Part shown: in pieces, positions 49,881 through 58,504 of the stretch
Layout of the letters: every line of letters starts with the position of its first letter
How positions within the stretch are numbered: position 1 is the stretch's first letter
From: an uncultured Oscillospiraceae bacterium
Lineage (GTDB): Bacteria; Bacillota; Clostridia; Oscillospirales; Oscillospiraceae
Direction of reading: 5' to 3'
Length of the DNA stretch: 64,000 bases
NCBI GenBank assembly: GCA_910584285.1
Contig: CAJTYK010000002.1
Span: 1-64,000, forward strand
The notes under the pieces: model-generated
What the model was told of the DNA's origin: nothing
Database searches by the model: none
The model's input: only the letters and a program-made list of their open reading frames with translations
Translations under genes and position numbers: made by a program

Positions 49881-50953
49881 AAAGTTTCCTCCTTCAAAAC
49901 GTCCTGTAGCGCGGCGATAAGCCGCCCGTTGTCCGCCCCGTCCCGCACCGCCGTCCGATACCAGCCCCGGCCCAGCCCGTGGTAGTTGGAGCAGTCCCGC
50001 AGCAGGATCCCCCGCTCCCGCAGGGGCTCCTCCAGGGGCACGGGGGATTGGAACAGCAGATAGTTGGCCTCCCCCGGGATCACCCGCAGGCCCAGCCGGA
50101 CCAGTGCCTGCGCCAGCCGGGGCCGCTCTGTCCGGATCAACGTCTGGACAGCCTCCACATAGGCCGTCTCCTCCAGCGCGGCCATACCCGCCGCCTGAGC
50201 GGGGCCGGACACCGCCCAGGGCTGGCCCGCCTCCCGCATCCGCCCCAGCAGGGCGACATCGGTGCACAGGCAGTACCCCAGCCGCAGCCCCGCCATGGCA
50301 TACAGCTTGGTGAAGGCCTTCAGGATCAGCAGGTTGGGATACCGGCCCAGAAGGCCCTTCATGGTGAACGCCTCCGGCTCGTCCAGAAAGTCCAGGAAGC
50401 ACTCGTCCACCACCAGCAGGGCGTCCGCCTCCCGGCAGCGCTCCAACGCCCGCTCCAGCAGGGGCCGGGGGATGGTTCGCCCAGTGGGGTTGTTGGGCTG
50501 GCACAGGAACACCAGGTCTGTTTCCGGGGAAATCGCGTCCGGGAAGTCCTCCCCCAGGGCGAACTCGTCCTCCGCCCGGAGGGGGAAGCGATCCGTTTTA
50601 CATCCAATCAGCTCCAGCGCCGCCTCATACTCCGCGAAGGCGGGGGCGGTGATGAGGGCCTTTTCCGGCCGTCTGGCCAGCACCGCCCGGTAGATCAGAT
50701 CCGCCGCCCCGTTTCCGCACAGGCACCAGTCCGGCTCCACCCGCTCCGCCCGGGCGATGGCCTCCACCAGGCCGCGGCACAGGGGATCGGGGTAGCGGTG
50801 GGCATCGGCCAGCGCGTCCGCCGCCGCCCGGCGCACCCCCTCCGGCATCCCCAGAGGGCTGATGTTGGCGGAGAAGTCCAGGGGCTGCCCCCCGTACCGG
50901 GCCTGATAGCCCGCCCAGTCCCCGCCATGGGTCAACCGCCGCCCCTCCGTCAT
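49877..50953 (-). CDS. cobD: Threonine-phosphate decarboxylase CobD
   Basis: 358-residue PLP enzyme of the histidinol-phosphate aminotransferase fold; makes (R)-1-amino-2-propanol O-2-phosphate for the nucleotide loop. Motifs: DFSANISPLGMPEGV, WCLCGNGAADLIYRAV, FLCQPNNPTGR, VDECFLDFL and the PLP-lysine region ILKAFTKLYAMAGLRLGY (Lys in AFTKLY). Sits between cbiB and cbiP. It could in principle be HisC, but the context and the GNGAADLIYR loop favour CobD. Confidence 0.9.
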   Translation of the reverse strand: MTEGRRLTHGGDWAGYQARYGGQPLDFSANISPLGMPEGVRRAAADALADAHRYPDPLCRGLVEAIARAERVEPDWCLCGNGAADLIYRAVLARRPEKALITAPAFAEYEAALELIGCKTDRFPLRAEDEFALGEDFPDAISPETDLVFLCQPNNPTGRTIPRPLLERALERCREADALLVVDECFLDFLDEPEAFTMKGLLGRYPNLLILKAFTKLYAMAGLRLGYCLCTDVALLGRMREAGQPWAVSGPAQAAGMAALEETAYVEAVQTLIRTERPRLAQALVRLGLRVIPGEANYLLFQSPVPLEEPLRERGILLRDCSNYHGLGRGWYRTAVRDGADNGRLIAALQDVLKEETL

Positions 50954-51924
50954 GGCTTCCGCCTCCGGTGGCCCGCCAGGGCTCTGGCCAGCAGCCCCGC
51001 CCCCAGGGCCAACCCGCCGGCGGCGTACAGCATCCGGTTGGCTCGGGTAATGTCCTTTGGCTCCACCGGCCTGCCGGGGTCACCGATGGTGGGCTTGTCC
51101 ACCGTCTTGCCGAAGTAGGACGCGGGCCCCGCCAGCTGAACGCCCAATGCCCCGGCGCAGGCGGACTCCGTCTGGGCGGAGTTGGGGCTGGCATGGTTCC
51201 GGCGATCCCGCCGCCAGATCCGCCACGCCCCCCGTCCGTCCTGCCCGGTGAGGAAGGCCCCGCCCATCCAGCACAGCGCCGCCAGCCGGGAGGGGATCAG
51301 GTTGGCCGCATCGTCCAGCTTGGCCGCCGCCCTGCCAAAGTAGAGGTAGCGGTCGTTTTTATAGCCCACCATGCTGTCCATGGTGTTCACCGCCTTGTAG
51401 GTGAGGGCCAGGGGCGCACCGCCCAGGAGCATATAGAACAGCGGCGCGGCCACCCCGTCGGAGAAGTTCTCCGCCACCGTCTCCACCGCGGCCTTGGCCA
51501 CCCCCTCCGCCGTCAGCACCTGGGTGTCCCGGCCCACGATCCGGCCCACGGCCCTTTGGGCGGCGGGCAGATCGCCCCGCTCCAGCTCCGCCTGGACGCG
51601 GCCGCTCTCCACCGCCAGCCCTTTGAGCGCCAGCGCCTGCCAGCACCACAGCGTCTCCAGGGCAAAGCCGGCGGCGGGGTGGAGCTTATTGGCCACCCGG
51701 CACGCCCCGGCCGTGACCGCGTACGTTCCCACCGGGAGGGCCGCCGCTAAAACCGCCCCGCCCAGCAGCTCCCCCTGGGGCGTTTTAGGCAGGCGGGGGC
51801 GCAGAAAGCCCTCCAGAGCGGAGATAGCCTTTCCCATGTACACCACCGGATGGGGCATCCGCTCCGGATCGGCCAGCAGCAGATCCAGGGCGAAGCCGCA
51901 GGGGATGGCAGGGTTAAATTTCAT
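50950..51924 (-). CDS. cbiB: Adenosylcobinamide-phosphate synthase CbiB
   Basis: 324-residue membrane protein joining aminopropanol phosphate to adenosylcobyric acid. Typical: FALDLLLADPERMPHPVVYMGKAISALEGFLR in parts, VAENFSDGVAAPLFYMLLGGAPLALTYKAVNTMDSMVGYKN in parts, and PSRLAALCWMGGAFL. Four to five hydrophobic segments. Overlaps cobC by 11 nt. Confidence 0.94.
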   Translation of the reverse strand: MKFNPAIPCGFALDLLLADPERMPHPVVYMGKAISALEGFLRPRLPKTPQGELLGGAVLAAALPVGTYAVTAGACRVANKLHPAAGFALETLWCWQALALKGLAVESGRVQAELERGDLPAAQRAVGRIVGRDTQVLTAEGVAKAAVETVAENFSDGVAAPLFYMLLGGAPLALTYKAVNTMDSMVGYKNDRYLYFGRAAAKLDDAANLIPSRLAALCWMGGAFLTGQDGRGAWRIWRRDRRNHASPNSAQTESACAGALGVQLAGPASYFGKTVDKPTIGDPGRPVEPKDITRANRMLYAAGGLALGAGLLARALAGHRRRKP

Positions 51925-52519
51925 GTTTCTCGCCTCTCGTATACTGCACCGTCTCCAGCACAGTTAGAATTTGTTCCGTTCCCCACCGGGAGCCGTCCAG
52001 CACAAAGCCGCCCCCCAGGGGGCCGTTCCAGGAAAAATAGTCCCGCCGGGGCAGGGCGAACCGCTCCAGCGCCGCCATCTGGGTGCCGCCGTGGGCCACA
52101 ATGACCAGCCGCTCCGCTCCCGCAGCGGCCGCCCCGTCCAGCAGGTCCTGAACAGCGGCGCAGATCCGATGGCAGAATTGGGCCCTGGACTCCCCGCCGG
52201 GGGGCGCGTCCACACAGCCCCCGTCCACCCAGGCCCGGTAGGCCGGGAGGCGCTCCATCTCCTTCCAGCTCTTGCCCTCGAACAGGCCGAAGTCCATCTC
52301 CTGGAGGCCGGGCACCGCGATCTGCCGGGCCCTCGGAAAGAGAATCTCCGCCGTCTCCGCCGTCCGGCGCAGCGGGGAGACGTACACCACCTCCGGCGCA
52401 AGCTCCGCCCGGGCCAGCGCCCTCCGGCCCCGCTCCGACAGGGGCAGGTCGGTGCGGCCCAGATACTTCTGTTGGGCGTTGTAGTCCGTCTCCCCGTGGC
52501 GCAGCAGCCAGACCCTCAT
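51914..52519 (-). CDS. cobC: Histidine phosphatase, alpha-ribazole phosphatase (CobC)
   Basis: 201 residues of the phosphoglycerate mutase-like family; removes the phosphate from alpha-ribazole 5'-phosphate. Catalytic VWLLRHGETDYN near the N-terminus with LSERGRRALARA, and the second His in ERLVIVAHGGTQMAAL. Assigned to CobC by its place in the operon; the fold alone is shared by other phosphatases. Confidence 0.88.
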   Translation of the reverse strand: MRVWLLRHGETDYNAQQKYLGRTDLPLSERGRRALARAELAPEVVYVSPLRRTAETAEILFPRARQIAVPGLQEMDFGLFEGKSWKEMERLPAYRAWVDGGCVDAPPGGESRAQFCHRICAAVQDLLDGAAAAGAERLVIVAHGGTQMAALERFALPRRDYFSWNGPLGGGFVLDGSRWGTEQILTVLETVQYTRGEKHEI

Positions 52520-52839
52520 TTCAGCACCTGGGGCAGGCCGCAGAACACCCGGATCACCCGCTGGGCCCGCTGGGCCAGCAGGCAGGCCAGCCGCCCCGCC
52601 GCCTCCCGGTGGGCCCGCTCCTGGGGATCCACCGGCACCACGCCGCCCCCCACCTCGGCGGCGATCACCACCTCGGATCGGGCCAGCTCGTCCGCCAGCG
52701 CCTCCAGATCGGCGCGGTTCCGGGCCAGCTCCTGGGCGTCCCGGACGGCGCGGCCCTCCAGCTCCTCCGGCGTACAGCCCAGCAGGGAACAGGCGTACTC
52801 AGTCTTGCCACTGTACAGCGGCCCCGTGATAAAAATCAT
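52516..52839 (-). CDS. Short CobU-like P-loop protein
   Basis: 107 residues. N-terminal Walker A in MIFITGPLYSGKTEYACSLL and a C-terminal CobU signature EVGGGVVPVDPQERAHREAAG ... RVIRVFCGLPQVLK. The middle of full CobU, including the His that takes up GMP, is missing, so kinase/guanylyltransferase activity is doubtful. The C-terminal half is closer to normal CobU than that of the full-length CobU 770 bp away. GGAGG precedes ATG 52839; 4-nt overlaps with cobC and cobS. A complementing subunit or remnant. Confidence 0.8.
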   Translation of the reverse strand: MIFITGPLYSGKTEYACSLLGCTPEELEGRAVRDAQELARNRADLEALADELARSEVVIAAEVGGGVVPVDPQERAHREAAGRLACLLAQRAQRVIRVFCGLPQVLK

Positions 52840-53606
52840 AAAAATCTCGCCTCCACAAGCTGGCAAAGCACCAGCGCCCCCAGCATCCACAGCTCTGTGC
52901 GCTGGAGGAACCAGCCCGCCAGATCGCCGGACAGCCCGCCGAACTGCTTGTCCGCCGTCACCCGATAGCGCCAGAACACCAGCAGCGCCGCCAGCGCCAT
53001 CAGCCCGCCGACAGCGCCCCCCAGGGCGATCATCGCCGCCGCCGTCAGGGCGCACACGGCCATCAGGATTCGCCCCACGGCGGTTCGATCCGCGGCGGTG
53101 GCAAAGGTGTGGGCCAGCCCGGTGTTCTTCGCCAAAGGGAACCGGGCGATGGCCAGCCCAGACAGCCCCCGCTCCAGCACAAAGCCCAGCCCCATGGCCC
53201 ACAGGGCCCGACCGTCCGGCCGCAGGGCGGCGCACAGGGCCAGGTGGGCCACAAAGTAGGCGCACAACCGGATGACGGCAAAGGCCCCGCACCGGGGATC
53301 CTTCAAAATCTCCTGCTTCTTTTCCGGCGGGGCGCAGCTGGCCAGGGCGTCGCAGGTGTCGGCGTAGCCGTCCAGGTGGATGCCCCCGGTGACCAGCACC
53401 GGGATCAGGCAGAAGCCCGCCCCCCGCAGCAGCTCCGGGGCGGCAAAGAAGGCGCACACCCAGGCCCAGCCCCACCACAGGGCGGCGCACACCGCCCCCA
53501 CCAGCGGGAAGGCGCACAGGGCATAGCGCATATTGCGCCCGTTCCACTCCACCTGGGGCAGGGGGATGGCGGAAAACATGGCGAAGGCCACCAGTACCGT
53601 CTCCAT
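52836..53606 (-). CDS. cobS: Adenosylcobinamide-GDP ribazoletransferase CobS
   Basis: 256-residue integral membrane enzyme that attaches alpha-ribazole to GDP-cobinamide. Typical FSAIPLPQVEWNGRNMRYALCAFPLVGAV in parts, GGIHLDGYADTCDALASC, and DPRCGAFAVIRLCAYFV. Start: ATG 53606 with GGAGG 10 nt upstream is favoured, ATG 53615 possible. Overlaps the short CobU gene. Confidence 0.93.
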   Translation of the reverse strand: METVLVAFAMFSAIPLPQVEWNGRNMRYALCAFPLVGAVCAALWWGWAWVCAFFAAPELLRGAGFCLIPVLVTGGIHLDGYADTCDALASCAPPEKKQEILKDPRCGAFAVIRLCAYFVAHLALCAALRPDGRALWAMGLGFVLERGLSGLAIARFPLAKNTGLAHTFATAADRTAVGRILMAVCALTAAAMIALGGAVGGLMALAALLVFWRYRVTADKQFGGLSGDLAGWFLQRTELWMLGALVLCQLVEARFL

Positions 53607-53611
53607 GACAA

Positions 53612-54142
53612 TCATACCTCCGCCCCCTTGTGCCAAATTGGGATGCCGCAGACTACCTCGCACACCCGGTCGGCCCGCTGGGCCAGCAGCCGGTTGACCT
53701 CCGCCAGGGCCCGCAGGTAGCTGTCCGTGTCCCCGGCGTAGTTCCGGCCGCCGGAGCAGACCTCGTTGCCCACCACCACCAGGTCGGCGCACTGGGTCAG
53801 CAGGGCCTCCACGCCGCCCGCCACGGCGGACACGGCCCCCTCCACCGTCCCCGCCCCGTCCGGGCTGTACAGCTCGTTGGCGGTGAGATTGCCCAGGCAC
53901 TCCAGCAGTACCGCCCCCCGCCGGGGCAGCGTCAGGGCGGCCAGATCGGTGTACCGCTCCACCGTCTCAAACCCCTTCCCCCGGCGCAGCTCCCGGTGGC
54001 GGGCGATCCGGGCCTGTCCCTCCGGGCCGAAGGGCTCCATGGTGGCGATGTAGATCCGGGGCCGGTGGGGGGAGGCCAGGATCAGCCCCTCGGCGTATTC
54101 GCTCTTACCGCTGGCCGCGCCGCCGATCACAAGGGTGAACAT
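53612..54142 (-). CDS. cobU: Adenosylcobinamide kinase / guanylyltransferase CobU
   Basis: 176 residues. Walker A LVIGGAASGKSEYAE at residues 4-18, IYIATMEPFGPEGQARIARHRELRRGKGFETVE with the candidate catalytic His, and ECLGNLTANELYSP. The usual NEVGxGIVP motif is altered (GNEVCSGGRNYAGDTDSY). It has the full length that the neighbouring short paralog lacks. Activates cobinamide for CobS. 5 bp from cobS, 2 bp after cobT. Confidence 0.88.
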   Translation of the reverse strand: MFTLVIGGAASGKSEYAEGLILASPHRPRIYIATMEPFGPEGQARIARHRELRRGKGFETVERYTDLAALTLPRRGAVLLECLGNLTANELYSPDGAGTVEGAVSAVAGGVEALLTQCADLVVVGNEVCSGGRNYAGDTDSYLRALAEVNRLLAQRADRVCEVVCGIPIWHKGAEV

Positions 54143-54144
54143 CC

Positions 54145-55221
54145 TCAACCCCCCTGGGGCGTGTACGCCTCGATGCCGGTGCCGTCGAAGGTGGTGCCGT
54201 CCGAGTACAGGGCCAGCGCCATGTCCAGCAGGGGGATGGCCGCCACCGCCCCGGTGCCCTCGCCCAGCCGCATCCCGGCGGTGATCAGGGGCTTTTTGCC
54301 CAGGGCGTCCAGGATCAGACGGCCCGCAGGCTCGGCGGACACGTGGCTGGCCAGCATGGCCTTGCCTGATCCGGGGCACAGCCCCAGGGCGCACAGCGCC
54401 GCCACAGTGCTGATGAACCCGTCCATCAGCACCGGCACCCGGCCCGCCGCGCCCCCCAGAAATATGCCGCACATACCAGCGATGTCGAAGCCCCCCACCT
54501 TCGCCAGCACGTCCAGGGGATCCGCCGGATCGGGGCGGTTGACCGCCAGCGCCGTCTCCACCGCCCACACCTTCCGGCGCAGGCCCGCGTCGGACAGGCC
54601 CGCTCCCCGGCCCGTCAGCTCCCCGGCGGGCCGGCCCAGCAGGGCGCAGGCCACAGCGGAGCTGGTGGTGGTGTTGCCGATACCCATCTCCCCGGTGGCC
54701 AGCAGGCCCACGCCCTGGCTGTGCAGCTCCAGGGCCAGCTCCGCCCCGGTGAGGACGGCCCGCTCCACCTGCTCCCGGCTCATGGCGGGGCCCTGGGTGA
54801 TGTCCCCGGTGCCGTTCCCCATACGGCGATCCAGCACGCCGGGGATCTGGCCGGGATCCTTCATCCCCATGTCCACGGGCACCACCCGGCAGTTGGCCAC
54901 CGCCGCCATCTTGCACACAGAGGAGCGCTTGGCCCCCGCGTTCCGGGCGATGGCCGCCGTGACGGTGTGGTCGCTCTGGGCCACCCCCTGGGCCAGCACG
55001 CCGTTGTCGGCGCACAGCAGCAGCAGGGCCCGGTTGGACAGGTCGATGTTGTGGTTCAGGGTGAGGGCGGCGATATCCTCCACCGCCGTCTCCAGCAGGC
55101 CCAGGCTGTCCAGAGGCTTGGCGATGGACGCCCACTGGCGGTGGGCCGCCTGTCGGGCCGCCTCCTCCCGGGGGTCGGGCCGGATGGCGTCCAAAAGCGC
55201 CTGAATTGTCTCAAATCTCAT
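54145..55221 (-). CDS. cobT: Nicotinate-nucleotide:DMB phosphoribosyltransferase CobT
   Basis: 358 residues; makes alpha-ribazole 5'-phosphate from the lower-ligand base. Conserved: KPLDSLGLLETAVEDIAALT, LLLCADNGVLAQGVAQSDHTVTAAIA in parts, LLATGEMGIGNTTTSSAVACALLG in parts, and GTGAVAAIPLLDMALALY. Length typical. ATG 55221 is the preferred start and overlaps the cbiA end by 11 nt. No gene for dimethylbenzimidazole synthesis is nearby, so another base may be used or taken up. Confidence 0.93.
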   Translation of the reverse strand: MRFETIQALLDAIRPDPREEAARQAAHRQWASIAKPLDSLGLLETAVEDIAALTLNHNIDLSNRALLLLCADNGVLAQGVAQSDHTVTAAIARNAGAKRSSVCKMAAVANCRVVPVDMGMKDPGQIPGVLDRRMGNGTGDITQGPAMSREQVERAVLTGAELALELHSQGVGLLATGEMGIGNTTTSSAVACALLGRPAGELTGRGAGLSDAGLRRKVWAVETALAVNRPDPADPLDVLAKVGGFDIAGMCGIFLGGAAGRVPVLMDGFISTVAALCALGLCPGSGKAMLASHVSAEPAGRLILDALGKKPLITAGMRLGEGTGAVAAIPLLDMALALYSDGTTFDGTGIEAYTPQGG

Positions 55222-56578
55222 GGGTGATCCGCTCCTCTCGGTATTGCTCCGCCCCCCGGACAAACCGCTCCGCCAGCTCTGGGCGGCCCGCGAAATACAG
55301 GTGGGGGAAGGCGGCGTATAGCCGCCCGCTCACAAAGCCGCACCGCCAGCTCCGGCCTGTCAGGGGCTTGACCGCGGTGAGGCCGTCCCCGTTGTCCGTG
55401 GAGTCCCAGTAATGGAACTCGTGGACGGGGACTTCTTCCCCCGCCTGGAACAGCAGGCTGTCCGACGCCGCCCGCAGCTGGGAATAGCCGAACCGCACCA
55501 GCCGTTGCTTCCGCACTCCGTCCCCGGGCAGGGCCCCGGCCATGGGGTAACTTACCCCGTCCATCCCTTCCAGCGCTTGGCCCAGGTACAGAAAGCCGCC
55601 GCACTCCGCCACGGTGGGCATACCCCGCTCCACCGCCCCCCGGATACTGTCCCGCATGGGGGCGTTGTCCGCCAGCGCCCCGGCGTACAGCTCCGGATAG
55701 CCCCCGGGCAGGTACAGCCCGCAGGCCCGCTCCGGCAGCGCCTTATCGTGGAGGGGGCTGAAAAACAGCAGCTCCGCTCCCGCGTCCCGCAGGGCATCCA
55801 GCGTCTCGGCGTAGGTGAAGCAGAACGCCTCGTCCTGGGCCACGGCGATGGGGATGCCGCCCCGATTGAGGCGCGGGGGAGGGGCCGTCCAGCCCTCCCG
55901 CCGGTCAAACAGGGCAAAGAGCCTGTCCCAGTCCATGCCCTTGTCCAGCGCCTCCGCCACCCGGTGGAGGCGGGCGGTGAGATCCTCGATCTCCCCGGCG
56001 GTGCGCAGGCCCAGGTGGCGGCTTTCCAAGACCGCGTCCTCCACATGGGGCAGGCAGCCCAGCACGGGCAGGCCCGTCTCCCGCTCCAGCATGGGGGTCA
56101 GGCTGCCGGCCAGCATGGGGGAGCAGTCGTTGAGGAAAATGCCCGCGATATGGCTGGGGCGGCGGAAGTCCAGCAGCCCCTTGATCTGGGCCGCCAGGGT
56201 CAGGCTGGCCCCCTTTGGCCGCACCGCCAGCAGGACAGGGAGATCCAGCGTGTCCGCCCCGTGCCACGCGCTGGCCCGGTGGGTGGAGCCGCCCAGGCCG
56301 TCGTAGAAGCCCATGGCTCCCTCCACCACCACCGAGCCGTGGGCAGCGGCGCAGCGGCGGTACAGCCGGCGCACCACGTCCTCCCCCGCCAGGAACAGAT
56401 CCAGGTTGTGGCTGTCCACCCCCAGAGCCGCCCGGTGGAACATGGGGTCGATGTAGTCCGGGCCGCACTTGAAGGCGCAGGGGTTCAACCCCCGCTCCTT
56501 CAGCGCCGCCAGCAAGGCGCAGGTCAGCACCGTCTTGCCGCTCCCCGAGGCGGGGGCGGAGATCATCAGCTCAACCAT
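55211..56578 (-). CDS. cbiA: Cobyrinate a,c-diamide synthase CbiA
   Basis: 455 residues. ATP/glutamine-dependent amidation of the a and c acetates. P-loop ISAPASGSGKTVLTCAL at the start, FKCGPDYIDPMFHRAALG, VVEGAMGFYDGLGG, and C-terminal amidotransferase motifs GLYLPGGYPELYAGAL and PTVAECGGFLYLGQ (catalytic Cys in AECGGF). Overlaps cbiET by 8 nt. Confidence 0.94.
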   Translation of the reverse strand: MVELMISAPASGSGKTVLTCALLAALKERGLNPCAFKCGPDYIDPMFHRAALGVDSHNLDLFLAGEDVVRRLYRRCAAAHGSVVVEGAMGFYDGLGGSTHRASAWHGADTLDLPVLLAVRPKGASLTLAAQIKGLLDFRRPSHIAGIFLNDCSPMLAGSLTPMLERETGLPVLGCLPHVEDAVLESRHLGLRTAGEIEDLTARLHRVAEALDKGMDWDRLFALFDRREGWTAPPPRLNRGGIPIAVAQDEAFCFTYAETLDALRDAGAELLFFSPLHDKALPERACGLYLPGGYPELYAGALADNAPMRDSIRGAVERGMPTVAECGGFLYLGQALEGMDGVSYPMAGALPGDGVRKQRLVRFGYSQLRAASDSLLFQAGEEVPVHEFHYWDSTDNGDGLTAVKPLTGRSWRCGFVSGRLYAAFPHLYFAGRPELAERFVRGAEQYREERITHEI

Positions 56579-57770
56579 GGCAGTTCCCCGCGATGAGGAA
56601 GGTGGGATTGTTGGCCATGAGCAGATGGAGCCTGCCCGCCGGCTTGGTGCGGCTGACGGCGATCTGGGTGACCTGCGCCTCCAGCCCCCGGGCGGTCAGG
56701 GCCGCGGCGGCGGCGGACAGGGTTTCCAACGCGATGGCGGACACGCAGATCCGGGCATTGGGGTTTTTGTCCAGCGCCGCCCCCACAATGGCGTCCAGCT
56801 CCCCCTTGGTGCCGCCCAGGAACACTCCGTCCGGGGCGGGTAGATCCGCCAGCACCTGGGGAGCGCGACCCTCTACCAGCTGTAGATTCCAGGCAGAAAA
56901 TTTCTGTTTGTTTTCACGAATGAGGGCGCAAGCGTCCTGTTCACACTCCACGGCGAACACCCGCCCCTGGGGCGCGGCCAGGGCCAGCTCCACGCTGACG
57001 CTGCCTGTGCCCGCCCCCACATCCCACAGGGTATCCGTGGGGCGGACGGCCAGCTTGGCCAGGGCGGCGGAGCGCACCTCCTGCTTGGTCATGGGCACAT
57101 CCCCCCGGATGAATTCCCCGTCCGGGATGCCGGGACAGCGGGGCCCGTACCGGGGGGCGGCCTCCGCCAGCAGCACAGACAGGGAGGGGAACCCCCGCCC
57201 CGCCAGCTCCGCCGCGGTGCCGAAGGTGACGCGCTCCTCGGGCGCGGACAGGTTCTCCCCCACGGTGACGGCCAGCGCCCCCAGCCCCGCCTGGGTCAGC
57301 CGGCGGCAGATCTCCCCCGGCCCCAACGCCCCGCCGGTGAGGAAAAAGGCGGGCCGTCCGGCGGACACCGCCGCCACCGGGTCGCAGTCCGTGCCGTGGG
57401 CGGACACCAGATTCCAGTCCTGCCAGGGCCGGCCCAGCCGGGCGGACAGCAGCTGCACGCTGGACACACCCGGCAGCACCCGGGCGGGGATCTGCCGCTC
57501 CTCCAGCAGGGGCAGCAGCCCCCGGGCCCCGGAGTAGAACCCGGCGTCCCCGCTGTATACCACCGCGCAGTCGCAGCTCTGGCGCAGGATGCCGTCCAGC
57601 AGCTCCTGGGGCTTTACGGCGGCGATCCGGTGGTCTGTGCACCCCTGGGGCAGGTGCTCCAGCAGCCGCTGGGCCCCAAGAATGCACCCGGCGCTTTTCA
57701 GGGCGGCGGCGCACTCCGCCGTCATAGTGTTCTCCCAGCCCCCGCCCAGCGAGGCCAACGTCACCCGCAT
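56571..57770 (-). CDS. Precorrin-6Y C5,15-methyltransferase, fused CbiE-CbiT
   Basis: 399 residues. Residues 1-~190 are CbiE (VTLASLGGGWENTMTAECAAAL, VVYSGDAGFYSG, VLPGVSSVQLLSARLG), the SAM-dependent C5 methylase. Residues ~205-399 are CbiT (MTKQEVRSAALAKLAVRPTDTLWDVGAGTGSVSVELALA in parts), which methylates C15 and decarboxylates C12. In many bacteria these are two genes; here they are one. ATG 57770 overlaps cbiJ by 10 nt. Confidence 0.93.
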   Translation of the reverse strand: MRVTLASLGGGWENTMTAECAAALKSAGCILGAQRLLEHLPQGCTDHRIAAVKPQELLDGILRQSCDCAVVYSGDAGFYSGARGLLPLLEERQIPARVLPGVSSVQLLSARLGRPWQDWNLVSAHGTDCDPVAAVSAGRPAFFLTGGALGPGEICRRLTQAGLGALAVTVGENLSAPEERVTFGTAAELAGRGFPSLSVLLAEAAPRYGPRCPGIPDGEFIRGDVPMTKQEVRSAALAKLAVRPTDTLWDVGAGTGSVSVELALAAPQGRVFAVECEQDACALIRENKQKFSAWNLQLVEGRAPQVLADLPAPDGVFLGGTKGELDAIVGAALDKNPNARICVSAIALETLSAAAAALTARGLEAQVTQIAVSRTKPAGRLHLLMANNPTFLIAGNCHG

Positions 57771-58504
57771 CCCATCATCTCCCTGCATCGTTGTAGTACG
57801 TCCTCATAGCTCAGCCCGTCCTCCTGGGGACGGCGGATCAGGATCAGCTTTGCCCCCGCGGCCCGGGCCGCCAGCGCCTTCTCCTCAAAGCCCCCGGCCT
57901 TTCCCCCGTCCTTGGTCACCAGGTACGCGATGTGGTACTGCCGGATCAGGGCCTCGTTCAGCTCCCGGGAAAAGGGGCCCTGGAGGGCCAGAATGTGGCT
58001 GCTGGGCACACCGGCGGCGGCGCAGGCCGCAAGGCTGGCGGCCAAGGGCAGCACCCGGGGATACAGCCGCTCCCCGCCCAGGGGGGCGAACAGGGCCAGC
58101 TCCTTGGCCCCGGTGGTGAGCAGGATGTTTCCCTGGGTGGTTTGCAGCCACCGGGCCGCGTCGGAAGCGGAGGCGAACACCTCCGCCCCCGCCGGGACGG
58201 GGCACGCCGCCCGGAGAAGCCGCAAAAGGGGCGTGCCCGTCTCCGCGCAGGCGGCCCGGATGGTTTCGCTGGCCTGGACGGCGTAGGGGTGGGTGGCGTC
58301 CACGCACAGATCCGCCCCCGCCGCCGTCCGGGCCATCTCCCCCTCGTCCATCCGGCCGGTCAGCACCGTGACGCCTGGGGCCTCCCCCTGCTCCTCCCGG
58401 CCGTACTGCGTGGCCACGCACACCGTCACCCCGGCGCCCAGCTCCGCCAGGGCCCGGGACAGCCGCCGCCCCTCGGTGGTGCCGCTAAATAGTACGACGT
58501 TCAT
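57761..58504 (-). CDS. cbiJ: Cobalt-precorrin-6A reductase CbiJ
   Basis: 247 residues; NAD(P)H-dependent reduction of the macrocycle. Start NVVLFSGTTEGRRLSRALAEL, then DLCVDATHPYAVQASETI, GNILLTTGAKELALFAPL, and the C-terminal YLVTKDGGKAGGFEEKALAAR. ATG 58504 is chosen because the preceding frame is antisense-type. Overlaps cbiH by 4 nt. Confidence 0.93.
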   Translation of the reverse strand: MNVVLFSGTTEGRRLSRALAELGAGVTVCVATQYGREEQGEAPGVTVLTGRMDEGEMARTAAGADLCVDATHPYAVQASETIRAACAETGTPLLRLLRAACPVPAGAEVFASASDAARWLQTTQGNILLTTGAKELALFAPLGGERLYPRVLPLAASLAACAAAGVPSSHILALQGPFSRELNEALIRQYHIAYLVTKDGGKAGGFEEKALAARAAGAKLILIRRPQEDGLSYEDVLQRCREMMGCG

